This document shows, one piece after another, positions 7,165-12,980 of a stretch of 12,980 nucleotides of DNA. Position 1 is the stretch's first letter. The number at the start of each line of letters is the position of its first letter. Source of the DNA: an uncultured beta proteobacterium (GTDB lineage Bacteria; Pseudomonadota; Gammaproteobacteria; Burkholderiales; Burkholderiaceae_C); NCBI GenBank assembly GCA_903914985.1, contig CAIWRE010000298.1:1-12980 (forward strand), written 5' to 3'. The translations under genes and the position numbers were made by a program. Under the pieces are notes generated by a model. The model was not told the DNA's origin. It made no database searches and was given only the letters and a program-made list of their open reading frames with translations.

Positions 7165-7170
7165 GGAGAA

Positions 7171-7176
7171 CTTCCT
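7171..7176 (-). promoter_or_regulatory. Ribosome binding site of the Sel1-repeat gene
   Basis: On the - strand AGGAAG lies 6 bases before the ATG at 7164. It decides for that start over the TTG at 7182. Confidence 0.7.
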
Positions 7177-7186
7177 ATTCAATTAT

Positions 7187-7194
7187 TTATCGGC
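7187..7194 (-). promoter_or_regulatory. Possible sigma-28 -10 element before the Sel1-repeat gene
   Basis: On the - strand the octamer is GCCGATAA, identical to the enterobacterial sigma-28 -10 consensus, 22 bases before the Sel1 start. At the expected 11-base spacing the upstream sequence does not resemble TAAAGTTT. It is therefore half a promoter at best and may be chance. Confidence 0.25.
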
Positions 7195-7224
7195 ATAGCA
7201 TAGCGGCCAAGGCACAATAGCGCC

Positions 7225-8049
7225 ATGCTGACCCACCCGCAAATTGACCCCGTTGCCCTGCAGCTGGGGCCTCTGTCCATTCATTGGTACGGCATCACCT
7301 ATCTGGTCGCTTTCGGCCTTTTTTTATGGCTGGGCAAGCGCCGCCTGCGCAAAGCGCCCTTCGCCAGCAACAAGGGCCAGATTCCCTGGGCCTACAGCGA
7401 TGTGGAAGACTTGCTCTTCCTGGGTGTCATGGGGGTGGTGTTGGGTGGGCGCATCGGCTATTGCCTGTTTTACAAACCCGCCTTTTATGCCAGCCACCCG
7501 CTGGAAATTTTCGCCTTATGGCAGGGCGGCATGAGTTTCCACGGAGGCATGCTGGGCGTGATTGCTGCAATGGTCTGGTTTGCCCATTCACGCCAACGCA
7601 ATTTTTGGCAGGTGGCAGATTTTGTTGCGCCTTGCGTGCCCACTGGCTTGGCGGCCGGGCGCGTGGGTAACTTTATCAACGGCGAACTCTGGGGCCGCTT
7701 GGCCGATCCTGCGCTGCCTTGGGCCATGGTGTTCCGGGGAGCGGGGGACGCGCCCCGCCACCCTTCGCAGGTGTATCAATTTTTTCTGGAAGGTTTGCTC
7801 TTGTTTGTGCTGCTGTGGTGGTTCGCCAGCACTGAGCCGAAGCAGGGGCGTGTTGCGGCTGCATTTTTGGTCGGCTACGGCACCTTCCGGTTTATCGCGG
7901 AATTTTTCCGCGAACCTGACGCCCATTTGGGCCTGCTCTCCATGGGCATGAGCATGGGTCAGTGGCTGTGCGTGCCCATGCTTGTCGGCGGTGCCGTCCT
8001 GTGGCTGTGGGCCGGGCGAACCGGCGGCACGGCATCCGCAACAGAGTGA
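7225..8049 (+). CDS. lgt: Prolipoprotein diacylglyceryl transferase
   Basis: Lgt is an inner-membrane enzyme that moves the diacylglyceryl group of phosphatidylglycerol onto the lipobox cysteine of prolipoproteins, the first step of lipoprotein maturation. The 274-residue product is of usual length (E. coli about 290) and is rich in membrane helices. Family marks are the N-terminus IDPVALQLGPLSIHWYGITY, GGRIGYCLFY (74-83), SFHGGMLG (104-111), the Lgt signature GRVGNFINGELWGR (145-158) with the catalytic-region arginine R146, RHPSQVYQF (178-186) and FREPDAHLG (228-236). The ATG at 7225 gives the expected N-terminus. It is divergent from the Sel1-repeat gene across 60 bases. The response regulator starts 8 bases after its stop codon ends and is probably cotranscribed. 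Confidence 0.97.
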   Translation: MLTHPQIDPVALQLGPLSIHWYGITYLVAFGLFLWLGKRRLRKAPFASNKGQIPWAYSDVEDLLFLGVMGVVLGGRIGYCLFYKPAFYASHPLEIFALWQGGMSFHGGMLGVIAAMVWFAHSRQRNFWQVADFVAPCVPTGLAAGRVGNFINGELWGRLADPALPWAMVFRGAGDAPRHPSQVYQFFLEGLLLFVLLWWFASTEPKQGRVAAAFLVGYGTFRFIAEFFREPDAHLGLLSMGMSMGQWLCVPMLVGGAVLWLWAGRTGGTASATE

Positions 8050-8056
8050 TCAAGCC

Positions 8057-9097
8057 GTGAACCAGCGCGTACTTGTTGTTGATGACGCTGAGATGAACCT
8101 GGAGTTGCTGGGCAACTTGGTCCAACGGCTTAAGCCGGCGCAGGCGCACGGCTTTACGGACCCCCTGCTGGCACTGGAGTTTGCGCGCACCACACCGGTG
8201 GACCTCGTGGTGGTGGACTTCATGATGCCCGCCATGGATGGGCTCGAATTCATGCGCCGGTTCAGGGAGATCCCGAGCGACCATGCTGTCCCCGTGTTGA
8301 TGGTCACGGCGAACGAGGAGCGTAGCGTGCGTTACCACGCGCTGGAGTCGGGAGTTGAAGACTTCCTCTCCAAGCCGGTGGATCCGATTGAATTTTTGGC
8401 CCGTGTCAAAAACCTGCTCAAACTCAGCGACGCCACCCGCAAACTAACCAACCAGGCCGCGTGGTTAGAGCAAAGCGTGCGCCTTGCCACGAAAGAGGTT
8501 CGTGAACGCGAGCGTGAGACCGTGAGGAGTCTGGCCAAGGCGGCCGAATACCGCGATGCCGCCACCGGCATGCATATTTTGCGCATGTCGCATTACTCGC
8601 AATTGATTGCGCGTGAGCTGAAGCTTTCAGTCGAGGACCAGGAGTTGCTGTTTGACGCGTCCACCATGCACGACATCGGCAAAGTGGGAATCCCGGACTA
8701 CGTACTGCTCAAGCCCGGGCAACTGGACCTGCAAGAAATGGCCATCATGCAGCAACACGCGGTCTATGGCTATGAACTGCTCAAAGGCAGCACGTCACCC
8801 CTGCTCAAGACCGGGGCAGCGATTGCATTGGGCCACCATGAAAAATTTGACGGCAGTGGCTACCCGCAGGGACTGCAGGGGGAGGCGATTCCTCTGTTCA
8901 GCAGAATCGTGGCCGTGGCCGACGTGTTCGACGCGCTGACCTCGTCGCGTCCCTACAAGGCGGCGTGGTCGATGGAAAAAGCGGCGGATCACTTGCGCAC
9001 CTGCAAGGGCTCACATTTCGATCCGCAGTGTGTGGACGCATTCCTGGGCGCATGGCCCGACGTATTGGCGATTCGCGACCAGTTTGCGGACACCTGA
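8057..9097 (+). CDS. Response regulator with HD-GYP domain (probable cyclic-di-GMP phosphodiesterase)
   Basis: The 346-residue protein joins a receiver domain to an HD-GYP domain, as in RpfG-type regulators that break down cyclic-di-GMP. The receiver (about 4-122) has acidic D9 and D10, phospho-acceptor D54 (VVVDFMMPAMDG), the threonine in VTA (T84) and K106 (SKPVD). A coiled-coil-like charged linker (about 130-160) follows. The HD-GYP domain (about 150-340) shows HDIGKVGIPD (205-214), GHHEKFDGSGYP (259-270) and VADVFDALTSSRPY (287-300), so catalytic residues look intact. I chose GTG at 8057, which begins 8 bases after the last base of the lgt stop and just before the first receiver strand; the frame is open back into lgt, but that part is not receiver-like. 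No kinase gene is visible nearby, so the input is unknown. A link to motility is plausible but only inferred. Confidence 0.9.
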   Translation: MNQRVLVVDDAEMNLELLGNLVQRLKPAQAHGFTDPLLALEFARTTPVDLVVVDFMMPAMDGLEFMRRFREIPSDHAVPVLMVTANEERSVRYHALESGVEDFLSKPVDPIEFLARVKNLLKLSDATRKLTNQAAWLEQSVRLATKEVRERERETVRSLAKAAEYRDAATGMHILRMSHYSQLIARELKLSVEDQELLFDASTMHDIGKVGIPDYVLLKPGQLDLQEMAIMQQHAVYGYELLKGSTSPLLKTGAAIALGHHEKFDGSGYPQGLQGEAIPLFSRIVAVADVFDALTSSRPYKAAWSMEKAADHLRTCKGSHFDPQCVDAFLGAWPDVLAIRDQFADT

Positions 9098-9102
9098 ATC
9101 GC

Positions 9103-9546
9103 TTAACGCACCACCAACACCGCAGTGGACGCGTGGGTCAAGACTTGCTGGGTCTCGCTGCCCAGCAGCAGTCGCGAGATGCCGCGGCGCCCATGGGATG
9201 CCATGACAATCAGGTCGCAGTGCTGCTCTTTCGCGGCGGCAATCACAGCGTTGGAAACCACATCCGAGCGCTTGGTGATCGCCTGTGCTTTGATGCCTTT
9301 TTCTGTGGCTGTTTTTGCGATGGCGCGTACATTGACCATGGCACTTTCCGTCCAGAGGCCTTCAATGCGGTCCACCTCGGCACCATCGATGGCAATGCCG
9401 CCTTCAAAGTAGCTGATGGGGTAGGGTGGCACCGCCTGAAAGGCGATCAACTCTGCATTGCAAGCCGCGGCCAGGTCGATAGCACTGGTCACGGCTTTAT
9501 TGGAAAGGTCAGAGCCATCGGTGGCTACCAGAATGCGTGTGTACAT
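9103..9546 (-). CDS. Universal stress protein, UspA family
   Basis: UspA-family proteins are small cytoplasmic, often dimeric, nucleotide-binding proteins raised under starvation, low oxygen or other stress; the exact task is unknown. The single-domain product has 147 residues, the family's usual size. It shows the first strand and D10 (RILVATDGSDLS), DLIVMASHGRRG (111-122) and the ATP-binding pattern ASHG, nine residues, GS (116-130), where the first glycine of the G-x2-G-x9-G(S/T) motif is alanine. The end TAVLVV is the usual last strand. AAAGGG on the - strand lies 7 bases before the ATG. The gene is divergent from ccoI, with an FNR-type box between them, which fits the low-oxygen induction known for some Usp genes. 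The stop lies 5 bases from that of the convergent HD-GYP gene. Confidence 0.93.
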   Translation of the reverse strand: MYTRILVATDGSDLSNKAVTSAIDLAAACNAELIAFQAVPPYPISYFEGGIAIDGAEVDRIEGLWTESAMVNVRAIAKTATEKGIKAQAITKRSDVVSNAVIAAAKEQHCDLIVMASHGRRGISRLLLGSETQQVLTHASTAVLVVR

Positions 9547-9602
9547 AACGAGACCCTTTCAGTTGGTTTGCCACAAGGCTAGCGATGACAGCATTTCTGT
9601 GG

Positions 9603-9616
9603 TTGACGTGGATCAA
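9603..9616 (+). promoter_or_regulatory. FNR/ANR-type box between uspA and ccoI
   Basis: TTGAC GTGG ATCAA matches the FNR consensus TTGAT N4 ATCAA at 9 of 10 positions. On the + strand CACACT (9638-9643) lies 21 bases downstream, about where the -10 of a class II FNR promoter falls. On the - strand TAGCCT (9576-9581) lies at the same distance toward uspA. Either or both genes could be controlled. The orientation to ccoI is favoured by analogy with the box before ccoN. Confidence 0.72.
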
Positions 9617-9701
9617 CAGGCATTCGGGCCGCTGAGGCACACTCGGTGTTTTGACCGTGGCGCGTTGTGCGCCGTTATTTGCGCGCCTGCGTGCTGCCAC
9701 T

Positions 9702-11960
9702 ATGCCGACCGCTGACCCCTTTCAATTGCTTGACGATCCCCAGGAGTGGAGTGCCTTTAGCCGCCTGATCGACGCGGGTGCCGGGCTGTGGGAATCGCAG
9801 GTGGTGGTTGGCGGCATGCATTGCGCGGCCTGCTCAGTGACCGTGGAAGAGGCGCTGCGCCGTGTGCCCGGTGTCCAAACGGCTGCGGTCAGTGCCAGTG
9901 GCCAGCGGGCCACCGTGCAGTGGCGTGCCGGGCGGGTGTTGCCCTCAGGCTGGATGGCTGCTGTTGTTGGCAGCGGCTACCAGGTCGTGCCTGCCAATGA
10001 CGCTTTTGCCAACACGCAGCGCAAGGCCGAGAACCGCGCGGCGCTGTGGCGTTGGTTGGTGGCAGGCCTGTGCATGATGCAGGTGATGATGTATGCCTAC
10101 CCCGCCTATACCGCGCGTGCCGGAGACCTCAGTGCCGAGATGGAGGCCTTGTTGCGGTGGGCGTCCTGGGTGTTGACTTTGCCGGTCGTCTTTTTTTCCT
10201 GTGGCGGTTTTTTCCGCAGCGCGTGGAACGATGTCATACACCGCCGCATCGGCATGGACCTTCCGGTGGCGCTCGGGATTGCAGTGACCTTTGCGGTCAG
10301 CACGGCAGGAACTTTTGAGCCCGCGGGCACCTTTGGGCGCGAGGTGTATTTCGACTCGCTGACGATGTTCGTCTTTTTCTTGTTGAGTGGGCGCTGGCTG
10401 GAGTTGCGTTTGCGTGCCCGTACCGCGGGTGCCTTGGAGGCGGTGATGAACCGTATGCCCGAAGGCGCCGAGCGCCAGGCGGCCGACGGCACCTGGGAGC
10501 GGGTGGCGGTTCGCCGGATCGGCGTGGGAGACCTGTTGCGGGTGCAAAGCGGCCAGTCCTTTGCGGCCGACGGTGTGGTGGAGCAGGGTGCCAGCAGCGT
10601 GGACGAGGCCTTGCTCACCGGCGAGTCGCGCCCTTTGCGCCGCGAAGTCGGCGCTGAAGTACTCGCAGGCAGCTTTAATCTGGGTGCCACCCTGTGGGTG
10701 CGGGTCCAGCGTGTGGCAGGCAACACCCGCTATGCCCAGATCGTGGCCTTGATGGAGGCCGCATCCGCCACCAAGCCGATGCTGGCGCTGCTGGCCGATC
10801 GCCTGGCCAAACCCTTTCTGCTGGGTGTCATGCTCAGTGCCGCTGGCGCCGCCCTGTGGTGGTGGGACCGCGATCCGGAACGCGCACTGATGGTGGCGGT
10901 GTCGGTGCTGGTGGTCACCTGTCCCTGCGCCTTGTCTCTGGCAACGCCTGCGGCCATGCTCGCTGCGGCCGGGCGGCTTGCGGGCGGGGGTGTTTTGGTG
11001 CGGCGCCTGCAGGCCCTGGAAGAGTTGGCGCGGGTGGATACGGTCGTTTTTGACAAAACCGGCACGTTGAGCCGCGACCAATTGCAGGTGCAGGGTGTGC
11101 AAACCCGTGCCGGCACCTCACAGGCGCAAGCCCTGGTTTGGGCAGCGGCACTCGCCCGCCATTCCATGCATCCCGCCTCGCGCGCCTTGGTTCGCGCGCA
11201 GGGTGCTCTGCCATCCACTGCATCCACAGAGTCTGCATGGCAATGCGCCGAGGCCACAGAAGTTGCAGGCCAAGGACTGATGGGCAGCGTGGTGTCGGGC
11301 ACGGGCACCACGCAGGCACTGCGCTTGGGCTCCGCGGCGTTTTGCGGCGTGGCTCCGACGGCCGACGCTGACACCGAAGTCATGCTCAGCGACGCTCAAG
11401 GCTGGATTGCCACTTTTTCCTTGGAAGAAGCCCTGCGCGACGATGCGCAAGCCTGCGTGGACACCCTGCGCGCAGCAGGCGTGGACATGCAAATTCTCTC
11501 GGGCGACAGTGTGCATGCGGTGCAGCGGGTGGCACGCACCTTGGGCATTGCACACGCGCGGGGCGGCTGTTCTCCGGACGACAAGCTGCACGCCCTGCGC
11601 GCGCTGCAAGCCAAGGGACACAGCGTTGCCATGGTGGGCGACGGTCTCAATGACGCGCCGGTACTCGCCGGGGCCCAAGTCTCTTTTGCCTTGGGCCAGG
11701 CCGTGCCTTTGGCGCAGGCGCGGTCAGACTTTGTCGTTTTAGGCGCTGAGTTGATGCCAGTGGCGCAAACGTTGCTATTGGCGCGCCGCACCATGTCCAT
11801 CGTGCGGCAAAACCTGGCTTGGGCCTTGGTGTACAACGCGGTGTGTGTACCGCTGGCGGTGGCGGGCATGTTGCCCGCCTGGGCAGCCGGCCTGGGCATG
11901 GCTGGCAGTTCTTTGCTGGTGGTGGGAAACGCCTTGCGCCTGTCGCGCGCTGCGAGCTGA
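9702..11960 (+). CDS. ccoI: Copper-translocating P1B-type ATPase for cbb3 oxidase assembly
   Basis: CcoI (FixI) is an inner-membrane P-type ATPase needed to supply copper to the CuB site of cbb3 cytochrome oxidase. The 752-residue product has an N-terminal metal-binding domain with GMHCAAC (38-44), the A-domain TGES (306-309), the metal-transport motif CPC (407-409) in VTCPCALSLATP, and the phosphorylation site DKTGT (451-455). It also has the HP dipeptide of P1B ATPases (490-491, SMHPASRAL), GDGLNDAP (646-653) and the C-terminal helices YNAVCVPLA and MAGSSLLVVGNALRL. All catalytic motifs are intact. I chose the ATG at 9702; in-frame starts further up would put non-family residues in front. 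ccoS follows after 13 bases and ccoN soon after, which separates CcoI from a general copper-efflux CopA. An FNR-type box lies about 90 bases upstream. Confidence 0.94.
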   Translation: MPTADPFQLLDDPQEWSAFSRLIDAGAGLWESQVVVGGMHCAACSVTVEEALRRVPGVQTAAVSASGQRATVQWRAGRVLPSGWMAAVVGSGYQVVPANDAFANTQRKAENRAALWRWLVAGLCMMQVMMYAYPAYTARAGDLSAEMEALLRWASWVLTLPVVFFSCGGFFRSAWNDVIHRRIGMDLPVALGIAVTFAVSTAGTFEPAGTFGREVYFDSLTMFVFFLLSGRWLELRLRARTAGALEAVMNRMPEGAERQAADGTWERVAVRRIGVGDLLRVQSGQSFAADGVVEQGASSVDEALLTGESRPLRREVGAEVLAGSFNLGATLWVRVQRVAGNTRYAQIVALMEAASATKPMLALLADRLAKPFLLGVMLSAAGAALWWWDRDPERALMVAVSVLVVTCPCALSLATPAAMLAAAGRLAGGGVLVRRLQALEELARVDTVVFDKTGTLSRDQLQVQGVQTRAGTSQAQALVWAAALARHSMHPASRALVRAQGALPSTASTESAWQCAEATEVAGQGLMGSVVSGTGTTQALRLGSAAFCGVAPTADADTEVMLSDAQGWIATFSLEEALRDDAQACVDTLRAAGVDMQILSGDSVHAVQRVARTLGIAHARGGCSPDDKLHALRALQAKGHSVAMVGDGLNDAPVLAGAQVSFALGQAVPLAQARSDFVVLGAELMPVAQTLLLARRTMSIVRQNLAWALVYNAVCVPLAVAGMLPAWAAGLGMAGSSLLVVGNALRLSRAAS

Positions 11961-11962
11961 TT

Positions 11963-11966
11963 GGAG
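11963..11966 (+). promoter_or_regulatory. Ribosome binding site of ccoS
   Basis: GGAG lies 7 bases before the ATG at 11974, supporting translation of this very small gene. Confidence 0.7.
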
Positions 11967-11973
11967 ACCGTAC

Positions 11974-12111
11974 ATGGATATTTTGTATTTGCTGATTCCT
12001 TTGTCGGTCGCCTTGGTTTTTCTGATTTTGGTGGGTCTGTGGTGGGCGATCGATCGCGGTCAGTTCGAGGACATTGAGTCCGAAGGCGAGCGCATCCTTC
12101 GCGAGCCCTAG
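11974..12111 (+). CDS. ccoS: cbb3 oxidase maturation protein CcoS
   Basis: CcoS is a small membrane protein needed for insertion of cofactors into the cbb3 oxidase. The product is 45 residues: one membrane helix (about 3-25, ILYLLIPLSVALVFLILVG), a WWAIDRGQFED stretch and an acidic tail ending SEGERILREP. Family members are about 45-65 residues with a helix followed by xGQFxDxxxxxxRIL, which fits. The ribosome site GGAG and the position directly after ccoI support it. It is likely cotranscribed with ccoI. Confidence 0.92.
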   Translation: MDILYLLIPLSVALVFLILVGLWWAIDRGQFEDIESEGERILREP

Positions 12112-12149
12112 CGTCGTTGGTCTGTTCGCCAACGCTCTTTACCGGCCAA

Positions 12150-12163
12150 TTGATTTGCGTCAA
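12150..12163 (+). promoter_or_regulatory. FNR/ANR-type box upstream of ccoN
   Basis: TTGAT TTGC GTCAA matches TTGAT N4 ATCAA at 9 of 10 positions. CACACT (12186-12191) lies 22 bases downstream, the exact spacing of a class II FNR promoter with the box centred at -41.5. This predicts a transcript start near 12198, about 28 bases before the ccoN ATG. cbb3 oxidase operons are classic FNR/ANR/FnrL targets. Confidence 0.8.
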
Positions 12164-12225
12164 GTCACTCTGAGGCCATTGCACACACACTCGTGCGCAA
12201 GGTCAATTCAAAAGAGGACATCGGT

Positions 12226-12980
12226 ATGGCATTTGCAAATCAGCAGGCAACGAGCTACAACGACACAGTCGTTCGGCAATTTGCCATCATGACGGTGGTG
12301 TGGGGGGTGGTGGGGATGCTGGTGGGGGTCATCATTGCCGCCCAACTCGCCTGGCCGGAGCTGAATTTCGGCATTCCTTGGCTCACCTATGGTCGTTTGC
12401 GACCGCTGCACACCAACGCGGTGATCTTCGCCTTCGGCGGTTGCGGACTGTTTGCATCCGCGTATTACGTGGTGCAAAGAACCTCGCAGGTGCGCCTGTT
12501 CGGCGGCAGTTTGGCCAGCTTTACGTTCTGGGGTTGGCAGTTGGTGATTCTGGCTGCTGCCATTTCGCTGCCCCTGGGCTACACCCAGGGCAAAGAGTAC
12601 GCAGAGCTGGAGTGGCCCATCGACATTCTGATCACCGTGGTATGGGTGGCGTTTGCCGTGGTGTTTTTCGGCACCTTGGGCACGCGCAAGGTCAAGCATA
12701 TTTATGTGGCCAACTGGTTTTTCGGCGCGTTTATCCTGGCGGTGGCTCTGCTGCACCTGGTGAACAGTGCAGCCATTCCTGCGGGTTGGATGAAGTCTTA
12801 CTCTGCCTATGCCGGTGTGCAGGACGCCATGGTGCAATGGTGGTACGGCCACAACGCCGTGGGCTTCTTTTTGACCGCAGGTTTTCTGGGCATGATGTAT
12901 TACTTCATCCCCAAGCAAGCAGGGCGTCCGGTGTACAGCTACCGCCTGTCCATCGTTCACTTCTGGGCGCTGATCTTTAC
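12226..12980 (+). CDS. ccoN: cbb3-type cytochrome c oxidase subunit I, N-terminal part (3' end outside window)
   Basis: CcoN is the heme-copper catalytic subunit of the high-affinity cbb3 oxidase, which reduces oxygen to water and pumps protons at low oxygen. Only 251 codons are visible of a family length near 475; the frame is still open at the window edge. Visible marks are RLRPLHTNAVIFAFGG (57-72) with H62, the expected low-spin heme b ligand, and WWYGHNAVGFFLTAGFLGMMYYF (205-227) with H209, an expected CuB ligand. Several membrane helices lie between these. The start is the ATG at 12226, with AGAGGA about 7 bases before it. It follows ccoS after 114 bases that hold an FNR-type box, so it probably has its own promoter. 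Confidence 0.96.
   Translation, partial: MAFANQQATSYNDTVVRQFAIMTVVWGVVGMLVGVIIAAQLAWPELNFGIPWLTYGRLRPLHTNAVIFAFGGCGLFASAYYVVQRTSQVRLFGGSLASFTFWGWQLVILAAAISLPLGYTQGKEYAELEWPIDILITVVWVAFAVVFFGTLGTRKVKHIYVANWFFGAFILAVALLHLVNSAAIPAGWMKSYSAYAGVQDAMVQWWYGHNAVGFFLTAGFLGMMYYFIPKQAGRPVYSYRLSIVHFWALIF

Noticed and set aside
7982..8056. Upstream extension of the HD-GYP regulator from TTG 7982
   Set aside because: It overlaps the end of lgt and adds residues unlike a receiver N-terminus. GTG 8057 starts just before the first receiver strand.
9945..11102. 385-codon - strand open frame opposite ccoI
   Set aside because: Shadow frame; ccoI on the other strand has all P-type ATPase motifs.
12208..12960. 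250-codon - strand open frame at the right end
   Set aside because: It is the antisense of ccoN, whose heme and copper ligand motifs are clear on the + strand.

Overview
The window looks like chromosome of a betaproteobacterium, most likely a Comamonadaceae member of the Rhodoferax/Albidiferax/Curvibacter type. This is inferred from protein resemblance, high-GC codon use and gene content, not from a database search. Coding density is very high. No gene-free stretch exceeds 300 bases (the longest is about 155 bases, 9547-9701). I see no rRNA, tRNA, CRISPR array, insertion sequence or phage gene.

Region 1 (1-6664, + strand) is the late part of a flagellar cluster. It holds the C-terminal part of flhA (cut by the window edge), flhF, an flhG/fleN-type MinD-like ATPase, the flagellar sigma factor fliA, a fliS-type flagellin chaperone, and the stator pair motA-motB. 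FlhA is the export gate, FlhF/FlhG set flagellar position and number, FliA (sigma-28) switches on late genes, FliS guards flagellin before export, and MotAB powers rotation. A good sigma-28-type promoter lies just after fliA and in front of fliS, so FliA probably drives the genes next to it. A hairpin followed by six T residues lies just before motA and may end or attenuate that transcript.

Region 2 (6679-9097) holds a small secreted Sel1-repeat protein on the - strand and, divergently, lgt (lipoprotein diacylglyceryl transferase). lgt is closely followed by a receiver + HD-GYP response regulator, a probable cyclic-di-GMP phosphodiesterase.

Region 3 (9103-12980) is a low-oxygen respiration block. 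It holds a universal stress protein (- strand) and, divergently, the copper P-type ATPase ccoI, the small maturation protein ccoS, and the start of ccoN, the catalytic subunit of cbb3 cytochrome oxidase (cut by the window end). Two near-perfect FNR/ANR-type boxes, one between uspA and ccoI and one before ccoN, suggest this block is switched on by an FNR-family regulator when oxygen falls.

I found no convincing undescribed system. The points most worth a second look are regulatory (the sigma-28 promoter, the paired FNR boxes, the hairpin before motA) and the unusual FlhF/FlhG pair, in which FlhG lacks the N-terminal DQAxxLR element and FlhF has altered GTPase motifs.
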